Shown here: positions 1 through 6,642 of the stretch, one piece after another
Layout of the letters: the number at the start of each line of letters is the position of its first letter
Position numbering within the stretch: position 1 is the first letter of the stretch
From: Nonomuraea dietziae
GTDB taxonomy: Bacteria; Actinomycetota; Actinomycetes; Streptosporangiales; Streptosporangiaceae
Direction of reading: 5' to 3'
Assembly (NCBI RefSeq): GCF_014195505.1
Contig: NZ_JACIBV010000001.1
Location: forward strand, 1,922,001-1,986,000
Length of the DNA stretch: 64,000 bases
Position numbers and translations under genes: made by a program
Notes under the pieces: model-generated
What the model saw: only the letters and a program-made list of their open reading frames with translations
What the model was told of the DNA's origin: nothing
Database searches by the model: none

Positions 1-1
1 C

Positions 2-277
2 ATCCAGATCGTGTCGCTGCTGGCGCGGCGCCGTGAGCCGATGACCGTGGGCGAGATCGTGAGTGTCTCCGGCGTCGGCCAGTCGACCGTGTCGCACCAC
101 TTGAAGATCCTGGCCGAGGTGCGTTTCGTGCTGGTCGAGCGGCAGGGAACCTCCAGCCTGTACCGGATCAACGAGGCCTGCGTGAGCTGCTTCCCCACCG
201 CCGCCGACGTGGTGATGGGCAAGCCCGTACCGGCCTCACCCGCCTGCGACCGAACAGGAGATCGCGATGGCACATGA
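2..277 (+). CDS. arsR: ArsR-family regulator, 5'-truncated by the window edge
   Basis: The reading frame is open from the first codon of the window, so the start lies upstream. What remains is the winged helix of an ArsR/SmtB repressor: a recognition-helix segment (VGQSTVSHHLKIL), a beta hairpin with VERQGTSSLYRIN, and a short tail with a CVSC pair that could bind a thiophilic metalloid. The stop codon overlaps the start of the downstream ArsM fusion by 11 bases, so the two are very probably one transcript and translationally coupled. Family knowledge says these repressors release DNA on binding As(III) or Sb(III); the effector here is inferred from the arsM neighbour. Confidence 0.85.
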   Translation: MQIVSLLARRREPMTVGEIVSVSGVGQSTVSHHLKILAEVRFVLVERQGTSSLYRINEACVSCFPTAADVVMGKPVPASPACDRTGDRDGT

Positions 278-1496
278 CGAGGTGGTGAAGCGCTACTCGG
301 GCCTGGCACGTGCCGCCCTCACCGGCAAGGTCGTCGTCGACTGCGACGCGGAAGAGTTCGACCAAGGCTGCTTCGGGACGGCCGGATACGACGACACCAC
401 CGGCCTTCCCGAGGGGGCGCTGCGGGCCAGTCTGGGATGCGGCGACCCGGTGGCCGTCGCCGGGTTGCACGCCGGGGAGACCGTGCTCGACCTCGGCTCG
501 GGCGGCGGCATCGACGTGCTGCTGTCCGCGCGCAGGGTCGGCCCGCACGGCAGGGCCTACGGCCTGGACGCCAGCCCCGACATGCTGGAACTCGCCTGCG
601 AGAACGCCGCCAGGGCGGGCGTGAGCAACGTGGAGTTCCTGCACGGCAGGATCGAGGCCGTCCCGCTGCCCGGCCACTGCGTGGACGCCGTCATCTCGAA
701 CTGCGTGATCAACCTGTCCGACGACAAGCCCGCCGTCCTGGCCGAGGCCTTCCGGGTGCTACGGCCCGGCGGGCGGTTCGGGGTGAGCGACGTGGTCACC
801 GACGGGCCCGTGGATCCGGTACGGCGGGCCGCCGCCGAGCAACGGGTAGGTTGCGTGGCCGGATCCCTGACAGTCGAGGAGTACCGTGCCCTGCTCGGCC
901 AGGCGGGCTTCGTCGGCATCGTCATCACCTTCACCGCCGACCACGGTGACGGGGTCCGCTCGGCCATCGTCCAGGCGCACAAGCCCGCGATCGTGCCCGG
1001 CCTGGAGATCAGGCCGATGCGAGAGGCCGACGCCGGCCAGGTGCTGTCGATCTATCAGGCGGGTCTCGATACCGCCCAGGCCGGCTTCGAGACCGTCGCA
1101 CCGAGCTGGGAGGGCTTCACCGCCGGCAGGCTGCCGCACCTGCGCTACGTCGCCGTCGACACAGAGACGGACGAGGTGGTCGGCTGGGTCGCCGCGTCAG
1201 CCGTCTCGGCCAGGCCGGTCTACGCGGGCGTGGTCGAGCACAGCGTCTACGTCCACCCGGGCTGCCAGGCCCACGGCATCGGCCGCGCCCTGCTCACCGC
1301 GTTCATCGCCGCCAGCGAGGACGCCGGGATCTGGACCATTCAGTCCGGCGTCTTCCCCGAGAACACCGCCAGCCTGACGCTGCACCAGGCGCTGGGCTTC
1401 CGCGTCGTGGGCGCGCGCGAGCGGGTCGGACGCCACTACGGAGCCTGGCGCGACGTCCTGCTGCTGGAACGGCGCAGCACGGTGATCGGCCCCTGA
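267..1496 (+). CDS. arsM: Arsenite methyltransferase (ArsM) fused to ArsN/PAT-like GNAT acetyltransferase
   Basis: The 409-residue product has two enzymes in one chain. Residues about 1-240 are an ArsM/AS3MT methyltransferase: SAM motif DLGSGGGID (about 75-83) and the three cysteines expected for arsenic binding, C58 in LGCGDP, C146 in SNCVINL and C196 in GCVAG. Residues about 246-409 are a GNAT domain of the phosphinothricin acetyltransferase type (EIRPMREADA, then EHSVYVHP, GIGRALL, FPENTASL and ERVGRHYG). In known systems ArsM makes methylated arsenicals by SAM-dependent transfer, and ArsN1 acetylates the arsenic antibiotic arsinothricin. The ATG overlaps the arsR stop; an SD-like AGGAG lies about 7 bases upstream. 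Fusion of the two detoxification steps is seen directly; substrate of the acetyltransferase is inferred. Confidence 0.9.
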   Translation: MAHDEVVKRYSGLARAALTGKVVVDCDAEEFDQGCFGTAGYDDTTGLPEGALRASLGCGDPVAVAGLHAGETVLDLGSGGGIDVLLSARRVGPHGRAYGLDASPDMLELACENAARAGVSNVEFLHGRIEAVPLPGHCVDAVISNCVINLSDDKPAVLAEAFRVLRPGGRFGVSDVVTDGPVDPVRRAAAEQRVGCVAGSLTVEEYRALLGQAGFVGIVITFTADHGDGVRSAIVQAHKPAIVPGLEIRPMREADAGQVLSIYQAGLDTAQAGFETVAPSWEGFTAGRLPHLRYVAVDTETDEVVGWVAASAVSARPVYAGVVEHSVYVHPGCQAHGIGRALLTAFIAASEDAGIWTIQSGVFPENTASLTLHQALGFRVVGARERVGRHYGAWRDVLLLERRSTVIGP

Positions 1497-1574
1497 CGCC
1501 GAGGCGGCACCCCACTGCGAATGGGGCGCCGCACGCCGCATCCGAACGCTGCTTGAGGAGCGGAAGGTGCCGGC

Positions 1575-1882
1575 TCAGGAGTCGGCGTGGGCCAGCCGCC
1601 ACACCGTGGCGGTGACCAGCCGCGCTGCGGCCATGAGGGTGCCCGCCTCGACGCGGTCCGGCGTCTCGGCTGGCGTCTGGGTGCCCGGCATGCCCATCCC
1701 GATGCCGATCGCGGCCAGTCCGGCCGCGGCGTGGCGGCGGTTGTCCGAGGTCATGGCTCCGGCCGGCGGGGGCACGCCCGTCTCGGGCCCGGCCTGGTCC
1801 AGGACGGCGAGGAGCCGTGCGCGGGCCCGCCGGCCTCAACCGAGGCGGCTTCGTGGAGCTTGGCCGCGCCGTCGAGGTTGAT
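1575..1882 (-). pseudogene. Remnant of an M28-type metallopeptidase C-terminus
   Basis: On the reverse strand the last 60 or so codons read AIGIGMGMPGTQTPAETPDRV followed by a helix AAARLVTATVWRLA, which resembles the end of M28 zinc aminopeptidases (HTPADTPD-like motif). Just upstream, INLDGAAKLHEAASVEAGG reads in a different frame, so at least one frameshift (near 1815-1830) separates the parts. There is no start codon of its own and the 5' end is joined to a flavin monooxygenase remnant at about 1883. The identification rests on pattern memory and is moderate. Confidence 0.5.
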
Positions 1883-2126
1883 CCTCGGCGCTGGGGTAGC
1901 CGCCGCCGGGCGGGGCGGGCGTCATCCGGCCAGGCAGGGAGCCGTACTGGGCGGGCGAGAACAGGCGCAGGGATGGCCAGGCGTGCTGCCACGCCCCGCC
2001 GGGCTGCTCCTGGGCGTCGAGGATGACGAAGTCGGCCTTGGCCCTGCGCAGGTGATACCCGGCGGCCAGGCCCGCCTGGCCGCCGCCGATCACCAGGACG
2101 TCGACCTCGCGCGGACCTTCGCTCAT
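1883..2126 (-). pseudogene. Truncated flavin-containing monooxygenase (ArsO-like), N-terminus only
   Basis: The start codon overlaps the stop of the upstream arsR (ATGA), as expected for a second gene of an ars operon. About 80 residues are intact: FAD dinucleotide motif GGGQAG at 14-19, then GGAWQHAWPSLRLFSPAQYG and PGGGYP, which match the N-terminus of the full-length monooxygenase at 6643-7710 in this window. Homology stops near 1883, where the sequence runs into the M28 peptidase remnant; a full protein would be about 350 residues. It is most simply explained by a deletion that fused two genes. The ORF continues 16 codons of unrelated Arg-rich residues. Confidence 0.8.
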
Positions 2127-2497
2127 GCTGGGGTGAGCTCCAGCTCCACCGACCTTGGCGCGGGCTCTGTCAGTGGCGCGAACAGGGCGCCCAGCCTGTT
2201 CACCGCCTCGGGGATGATCCGGTAGTAGACCCAGGTGCCGCGCCGCTCGCCGTCGATCAGGCCTGCCGTGCGCAGGACCTTGAGGTGGTGGGAGATGGTG
2301 GGGGCGGTCAGGTCGAAGGCGTCGGTGAGGTCGCAGACGCAGGCCTCGCCGCCCGCGTGTGAGCCGATCATCGACAGCAGGCGCAGCCTGACGGGGTCGG
2401 CGACGGCCTTGAGCATGACCGCGAGGTCAGCCGCGTCGGTCTCCGACAGCGGCTCGCGCGCGATCGGCGCGCAGCACTGGATCGTGACAGCGGTCAT
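2123..2497 (-). CDS. arsR: ArsR/SmtB-family metalloregulator
   Basis: A 124-residue ArsR repressor with a winged helix (TAPTISHHLKVLRTAGLI, then ERRGTWVYYRI). It carries the classical metal site CVCDL on helix 3 (C53, C55) and an extra C8-C9 pair near the N-terminus, so As(III)/Sb(III) sensing is likely. An SD-like GGGAG lies 8-9 bases before the ATG. A 16-bp palindrome and a -10-like TATAGT sit 15-36 bases upstream, so the gene is probably autoregulated. The same palindrome type recurs at 5385 and 5425, pointing to control of those promoters as well. The downstream gene in the operon is a broken monooxygenase. Confidence 0.9.
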   Translation of the reverse strand: MTAVTIQCCAPIAREPLSETDAADLAVMLKAVADPVRLRLLSMIGSHAGGEACVCDLTDAFDLTAPTISHHLKVLRTAGLIDGERRGTWVYYRIIPEAVNRLGALFAPLTEPAPRSVELELTPA

Positions 2498-2511
2498 GCG
2501 GCACTCCCTAC

Positions 2512-2533
2512 TTCGACATCTATCGAAACTATA
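2512..2533 (-). promoter_or_regulatory. ArsR operator and -10 box of the arsR at 2123-2497
   Basis: TTCGACATCTATCGAA (2512-2527) is a near-palindrome with arms TTCGA/TCGAA. On the reverse strand it directly follows TATAGT (2528-2533), a good -10 element that overlaps the stop codon of the MFS gene. Binding here would block transcription start. The consensus TTYGACA-N4-TCKAA is shared with two sites at 5385 and 5425. Confidence 0.65.
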
Positions 2534-3767
2534 GGCGATGGTAGGCGACCAGAGCCAACGCGGCGATCACACAGGCGACGGCCACCGCGCCCATCACCCA
2601 GCCGTAGCCGGCCGCCTGGGCCAGCGCGACCGCCCCCAGTGGAGCCAGGGCCTTGCCGGTGACGGAGAAGGCGGCGATGCGGCCCGACAGCGAGGCGTAC
2701 GCCGTCGAGTCGTACCGCTGCAGGAGCAGGTACGGCAGGGTGATGGAGGCGATGCCGAAGCCGAGCCCGAATCCCAGCACGCAGCCGATCGCCCCCGGGA
2801 CCGCGTGCCCGACCAGCGGCAGCAGCAGGACGGAGACCCCCTGGAGGGCGAAGATCGAAGCGGCGATGAGCGCGGCGGGCAGACGGCGCTGCAGGCCGGT
2901 GGTGAGCAGGCGCCCGGTCACCGACAGCACGCCCAGCAGCCCGGCCAGCGTCGCGGCCAGAACGGGCGGATGCCCGAGGTGGACGAGGTAGGTGATGAGC
3001 AGGACTGCCATCACCGCCGCCGCGCCGCCGTTGGCGGTGAAGGCGATCACCAGCAGCCAGAACGGCCGCCGCCGGGTGGCTGCCTTGACCAAGTCGGCGC
3101 GCTCTTCTGCTGTGGCGGGCTTCTGCCTGGTGCGGGGACGGCGGCGCACGACGAGCGCGTGCAGGGGGATCGCCGCCACGCCGTAGATCAGCGCCAGGAT
3201 GACGAGCGCCTGGCGCCAGCCGTGCCACTCCACCAGCAGGCCGGTGAGCGGCAGGAAGATCGAGGAGGCGAACCCGGCGACGACGGTGAGCGCGAGCAGC
3301 GCGTTGGCCCGGCCGCGCGCGCGAGCGGGGCCGTCGAACCAGCTGACGATGACGGCGAAGGCGCTCTCATAGAGCACCATCGAGCAAGCGACGCCGATGG
3401 CGGCGAAGACCGCGTAGAGCTGGAGCAGGCTGTCGACTCTGGACCAGGCCAGCACGGCGAGGGTGCCCAGGACGGATCCGGCGCTCATCAACCCCCGGCC
3501 GCCGTAGGTGTCGAGCAGGCGGCCGACCAGCGGGGCGCACAGCGCGGCGACGAGGATCGCGGTGGTGAGAGCGGCGGCGATCTGGGCGGTGCCGGCCTGC
3601 AGGTCGGCCGCCATGGGGGTGAGGAAGACGGAGAAGGCGTAGGACAGCACGCCGTACCCGATGGTCTGCGTGACGGCGAGCGCGGCGACGATCCGCCACC
3701 CACGGCCGGAGCGTGGCTGACCGCCGTCCTTGGTCTCGGGGACGGCGGTCTCGGCGGTGGGGCTCAC
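2529..3767 (-). CDS. MFS transporter of the arsenic island
   Basis: A 412-residue major facilitator with two six-helix halves (about twelve hydrophobic segments) and a charged central loop (VVRRRPRTRQKPATAEERADL). The conserved inter-helix motif APLVGRLLDTYGGRG is present after helix 2. The GTG at 3767 is chosen because it is the only start candidate close to the first membrane helix; the open frame extends further upstream into the flavoprotein gene without support. It follows the flavoprotein gene after 40 bases and precedes an arsR, so export of an arsenical or of the flavoprotein's product is a reasonable inference. It is not recognisable as ArsB, Acr3 or ArsJ, and its substrate is unknown. 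Confidence 0.8.
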   Translation of the reverse strand: MSPTAETAVPETKDGGQPRSGRGWRIVAALAVTQTIGYGVLSYAFSVFLTPMAADLQAGTAQIAAALTTAILVAALCAPLVGRLLDTYGGRGLMSAGSVLGTLAVLAWSRVDSLLQLYAVFAAIGVACSMVLYESAFAVIVSWFDGPARARGRANALLALTVVAGFASSIFLPLTGLLVEWHGWRQALVILALIYGVAAIPLHALVVRRRPRTRQKPATAEERADLVKAATRRRPFWLLVIAFTANGGAAAVMAVLLITYLVHLGHPPVLAATLAGLLGVLSVTGRLLTTGLQRRLPAALIAASIFALQGVSVLLLPLVGHAVPGAIGCVLGFGLGFGIASITLPYLLLQRYDSTAYASLSGRIAAFSVTGKALAPLGAVALAQAAGYGWVMGAVAVACVIAALALVAYHRL

Positions 3768-3807
3768 CAGGCGGTCGGGTATCCGGCCGACATGTCGATG
3801 CCTGCTT

Positions 3808-5205
3808 TCAGCCGCAGCAGCCGCCGCCGTTGGAGGCGCCGACGGTGGCCAAGGGCAGCGGGGTGGCCAGCAGGCCGCCGCTGATACCGGTGGCCAGGCC
3901 GACGCGCTGTTCCTGGGCCTCGGCGAGGTTGGAGGAGCAGACGCCGGTCTCGGGCAGGTCGAGCTGCACGTCACGGGCAGCCTCCCAGTCACCGGCGACC
4001 GCCGCGACGACCGAGCGGACCTGCTCGTAGCCGGTGGCCATCAGGAACGTGGGGGCGCGGCCGTAGCTCTTGACGCCGACGGCGTAGTAGCCCGGCTCGG
4101 GGTGGGACAGCTCGTCGACGCCATGGGCGGGAACCGTGCCGCAGGAGTGCTGGTTCGGGTCGATCAGCGGGGCCAGCTGCCGAGTGGAGCCGAGGATGGG
4201 GTCCAGGTCCAGGCGCAGTTCGGTGGCGATGGAGTGGTCGGGGCGGTAGCCGGTCGCGGCCACGATGCGGTCCACGGTGACCGACTGCTCGACGCCGGAC
4301 GGGTCACGGCTGACCACGATCGCCTGGCCGCCGCTACGGGTGACAGAGTGGGCGAAGAAGCCGGTGACCAGGGTGATGCGGCCCGAGTCGACGTGTGCTC
4401 GAAGCCGGGTGCCGATCGCGCCGCGAGCCGGAAGGGCGTCCGCACCGCCGCCGCCGTAGGTGCGGCTGGCATCGGTGGCCCTGATCGCCCAGGTGATCTG
4501 CGAGTCCTCCAGCTCGGCCAGGGCGAGCAGGGTGGTGGCGGCCGAGTGGCCGGCGCCGACGACGAGCGTGTGCCTGCCCTCGTAGCGCTCGCGATCGGCG
4601 CCGAGGACGTCGGGCAGGGCGTGGTCGACCTCCACGGAGTTCTCGCCGTGCGAGGGCAGGCCGCTGGCGCCCAGGACGTTCGGCGTGACGTAGGTGCCGG
4701 AGGCGTCGACGATCACGCGGGCGCGCAGTTCCTCGCCGCCGTCGAGCCGGATCAGGAACGGGACGTCTTCGCGGCCGTTGGTCCGGACCCGGTCGTAGCC
4801 GAGGCGGCTGATCGCCGTCACCTTGGTGTGCAGCCGTACCTTGTCGCCGAACAGCTTGGCCAGCGGGGCGAGGTAATCAGTGATCAGCTCGGCTCCGGTG
4901 GGCAGCCACTCGGGGTCGGGCTCGCTCCAGCCGTCGGCCTTCAGCAGGCGCTTGGCGGCGGCGTCGATGTTGAACTTCCACGGGCTGAACACGCGGACGT
5001 GGCCCCACCGGGCGACCGAGGCGGCGACCTGCTCGCCGGCCTCCAGGACCAGGAAGTCCTGGCCGCGCTCGGCCAGGTGGGCGGCGGCGGCCAGTCCGAC
5101 GGGTCCGGCGCCGATCACCACGACCGGCAGCGCGCCGGTGGCGCCGGAGGTGGCGATCTGCTCAAGCTCAAGGGACGCGGTGGTGCCGCAGCAGCTGTCG
5201 CTCAT
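3808..5205 (-). CDS. FAD/NAD(P)-dependent oxidoreductase with CC motifs at both ends
   Basis: A 465-residue two-dinucleotide-fold flavoprotein. FAD motif GAGPVG lies at 32-37, a second Rossmann motif VVGAGHSA at about 213-220, and ATGYRPD near 320. It resembles the monooxygenase-like flavoproteins (ArsO type) common in ars operons, but is longer. The N-terminus MSDSCCG and the C-terminus GGGCCG each carry vicinal cysteines, which are good As(III) or transition-metal ligands; these tails are not part of the flavoprotein fold. SD AGGAG sits 8 bases before the ATG. It lies between the 45-residue gene and the MFS gene, all in one direction. Catalysed reaction unknown; oxidation of an arsenical is inferred from context. 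Confidence 0.8.
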   Translation of the reverse strand: MSDSCCGTTASLELEQIATSGATGALPVVVIGAGPVGLAAAAHLAERGQDFLVLEAGEQVAASVARWGHVRVFSPWKFNIDAAAKRLLKADGWSEPDPEWLPTGAELITDYLAPLAKLFGDKVRLHTKVTAISRLGYDRVRTNGREDVPFLIRLDGGEELRARVIVDASGTYVTPNVLGASGLPSHGENSVEVDHALPDVLGADRERYEGRHTLVVGAGHSAATTLLALAELEDSQITWAIRATDASRTYGGGGADALPARGAIGTRLRAHVDSGRITLVTGFFAHSVTRSGGQAIVVSRDPSGVEQSVTVDRIVAATGYRPDHSIATELRLDLDPILGSTRQLAPLIDPNQHSCGTVPAHGVDELSHPEPGYYAVGVKSYGRAPTFLMATGYEQVRSVVAAVAGDWEAARDVQLDLPETGVCSSNLAEAQEQRVGLATGISGGLLATPLPLATVGASNGGGCCG

Positions 5206-5232
5206 GAGGGCTTCTCCTGGGTCTCTGAAGGG

Positions 5233-5370
5233 TTAGCGGAAGAGCAGGACGGAGGTGCGCGAACGGTCCACGGCGGCGGCCGCGCGGCACGCGGCGTCGC
5301 ACACCACGCCGTGTGCCTCGTCGAGCGTGACGTCCTGCACCCGGCGGATCCGGCGGAACAGAGCGCGCAT
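5233..5370 (-). CDS. Small 45-residue protein with CDAAC motif, first gene of the reverse operon
   Basis: MRALFRRIRRVQDVTLDE begins a 45-residue basic protein with a CDAAC motif in its middle and a helix rich in Arg and Ala. The start at 5370 is supported by AGGAGG six bases upstream; an in-frame upstream ATG at 5421 lacks such support. It is 27 bases upstream of the flavoprotein gene and its promoter region holds two ArsR-type operators. The pattern (basic amphipathic stretch, C-x3-C) suggests a small metal- or nucleic-acid-binding protein, but no family function is known to me. Confidence 0.65.
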   Translation of the reverse strand: MRALFRRIRRVQDVTLDEAHGVVCDAACRAAAAVDRSRTSVLLFR

Positions 5371-5384
5371 CGCGCACCTCCTGT

Positions 5385-5400
5385 TTAGAAGTTTGTCGAA
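5385..5400 (-). promoter_or_regulatory. Candidate ArsR operator, copy 2
   Basis: Read on the reverse strand this is TTCGACAAACTTCTAA, matching TTYGACA-N4-TCKAA found at 2512. It lies 15 bases upstream of the start of the 45-residue gene, covering its SD-proximal leader. Confidence 0.5.
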
Positions 5401-5424
5401 GTAGTTGGCAGCTTGCCTCACTGA

Positions 5425-5440
5425 TTAGAGAGATGTCAAA
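5425..5440 (-). promoter_or_regulatory. Candidate ArsR operator, copy 3, in the divergent promoter region
   Basis: Read on the reverse strand this is TTTGACATCTCTCTAA, again fitting TTYGACA-N4-TCKAA. It sits midway between the 45-residue gene (reverse) and the Cys-rich peptide/sigma operon (forward), so one repressor could control both directions. TTGACA in it could also serve as a -35 element for the reverse promoter. Confidence 0.5.
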
Positions 5441-5530
5441 TTAGAGGGGCGCCTAAGCTGCGAGGTGCATCCCTGTCGGCCCGGCCGCGTCTACCCGAGT
5501 GACTCGCCCGAACCACCATGGAGGCACCTG

Positions 5531-5659
5531 ATGACCACCCAGTGCTGCACGCCCGCCGCCCAGGAGACCTGCTGCGCCCTCGAATCCAAGGCCGAGTGCT
5601 GCGGCACCGTCGAAGGCGAGGCCGCCACCGAAGCGCCGAGCAGCTGCGGCTGCCGGTAA
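5531..5659 (+). CDS. Cysteine-rich 42-residue peptide (8 Cys)
   Basis: The peptide MTTQCCTPAAQETCCALES... has cysteines at 5, 6, 14, 15, 23, 24, 39 and 41: three CC pairs at a nine-residue spacing and a terminal CGC. It is otherwise hydrophilic and acidic (seven Glu), with no signal peptide or membrane segment. The ATG at 5531 is preceded by GGAGG at a spacing of about 7 bases; a longer frame from 5465 has no such support. It is 23 bases upstream of the ECF sigma gene. Composition resembles a metallothionein or arsenic-sequestering peptide, and it could equally act as a thiol sensor for the sigma factor. No family is recognised. Confidence 0.75.
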   Translation: MTTQCCTPAAQETCCALESKAECCGTVEGEAATEAPSSCGCR

Positions 5660-5682
5660 CCGCCAGACAGGAAGTTCGTCTC

Positions 5683-6243
5683 ATGACCCAGGCCGATCCC
5701 GCCGAACTCTGGCGGCAGATGCGCGAGCGCCTCGTCACCTTCGTGGCCCGGCGCGTTGACCAGCCCGGCGACGCCGAGGACATCGTTCAGGAGGTCTTCC
5801 TGAAGATGAGCCAGTCCATCGACGGCGTCCGGGAGGAGGAACGGCTGGAGGCCTGGGTCTACCAGATCACCCGCAACGCCATCATCGACCACCACCGCCG
5901 ATCAGCGACGATGGCTCGAACGCGTGCACAGGTCGCCGCCGACCGCAGCCTGCTGCTCGGTGAGAGCGACGCCGAGGAGTCGGCTTTGCTGGCGCAGTGC
6001 CTGAAACCGCTGGTCGCCGGGCTGCCCGACCCCTACCGTGAGGCGATCATGCTCACCGAGTACGAGGGTCTGACCCAGGCCGAGGCCGCTCGGCGGGCCG
6101 GCGTCTCCGTCCCCGGCATGAAGTCGCGGGTGCAACGCGCACGCAGGCGAGTGGGGGACCTGCTGGGCGCGTGCTGCCGGGTCGAGCTCGACGCGCGCAA
6201 GGCCGTCCGCTCCGTCGAGAAGCACGGCCCCTGCCCCTGCTGA
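5683..6243 (+). CDS. sigZ: ECF RNA polymerase sigma factor, SigZ-like, with Cys-rich C-terminus
   Basis: A 186-residue ECF sigma factor. Region 2 includes DAEDIVQEVFLKM and WVYQITRNAIIDHHRR; region 4 includes LPDPYREAIMLTEYEGLTQAEAARRAGVS and the recognition helix VPGMKSRVQRARRRV. After region 4 comes a tail ACCRVELDARKAV...GPCPC that matches the CC...C-x-C ending of SigZ proteins. Start at 5683 follows AGGAAG by 10 bases. No anti-sigma gene is adjacent; control may instead act through the tail cysteines or through the ArsR operator upstream. Association of SigZ-type sigma factors with ArsR genes is common in gene neighbourhoods, but its regulon here is unknown. Confidence 0.85.
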   Translation: MTQADPAELWRQMRERLVTFVARRVDQPGDAEDIVQEVFLKMSQSIDGVREEERLEAWVYQITRNAIIDHHRRSATMARTRAQVAADRSLLLGESDAEESALLAQCLKPLVAGLPDPYREAIMLTEYEGLTQAEAARRAGVSVPGMKSRVQRARRRVGDLLGACCRVELDARKAVRSVEKHGPCPC

Positions 6244-6246
6244 GGC

Positions 6247-6585
6247 TCAGCCGCAACCACCGCCAGGAGCACAGTCAGTCGGCGGGCAGCACGCCTGCAA
6301 ACTGGCCTGCAGATCGCTCAGCGCCCTGCCGATCCTGGCAGGGTCGGCGCGGTAGTAGACCGTCTTCCACTCCCGCCGCGAGCTCAGCACACCGCCGTCG
6401 CGCAGGATCGCCAGATGGGTGGAGGTGGCCGACTGCGCCAGCGACATGCGCTCGGCGACCTCGTTGACGGTCAGCTCGACTCCGCCGGAGAACAGCATGA
6501 GGATCCGCTGACGCGTGTCGCTGGCCATGGCCTTGAGGAAGCCGCGCGCCGCGTCGGTCAGCTCGATGTCGCTCGCCATCTCCAT
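6247..6585 (-). CDS. arsR: ArsR-family regulator with Cys-rich C-terminal tail
   Basis: A 112-residue ArsR repressor: winged helix LAQSATSTHLAILRDGGVL followed by RREWKTVYYRAD. It lacks the CVC motif on helix 3. Instead, cysteines 99, 100, 105 and 111 form a C-terminal site (ACCPPTDC...CG), an alternative placement seen in several thiol-sensing ArsR proteins. It converges on the sigma gene (3 bases between stops) and is divergent from a flavin monooxygenase. The intergenic palindrome at 6605-6632 is the probable operator. There is no SD before the ATG, so the mRNA may be leaderless or nearly so. Confidence 0.9.
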   Translation of the reverse strand: MEMASDIELTDAARGFLKAMASDTRQRILMLFSGGVELTVNEVAERMSLAQSATSTHLAILRDGGVLSSRREWKTVYYRADPARIGRALSDLQASLQACCPPTDCAPGGGCG

Positions 6586-6604
6586 AGGATGACTCTACTC
6601 GCTT

Positions 6605-6632
6605 ATATTGTCATTTCCTAATATGACGATAT
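6605..6632. promoter_or_regulatory. Inverted-repeat operator between arsR and flavin monooxygenase
   Basis: Arms ATATTGTCAT (6605-6614) and ATGACGATAT (6623-6632) are inverted repeats with one mismatch and an 8-base spacer. The spacing fits a dimeric ArsR repressor. It lies 20 bases from the arsR start and reaches to within 11 bases of the monooxygenase start, so it can repress both divergent genes. The arms differ from the TTYGACA sites, so this ArsR has its own regulon. Confidence 0.65.
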
Positions 6633-6642
6633 GATGCCGCCC

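Noticed and set aside
2538..3884. 448-residue forward open frame over the MFS gene
   Set aside because: It is the complement of the MFS coding frame, with Gly/Gln/Asp-rich low-complexity residues and no SD; a GC-driven shadow.
3730..5388. 552-residue forward open frame opposite the flavoprotein gene
   Set aside because: Antisense shadow of the flavoprotein; no family resemblance.
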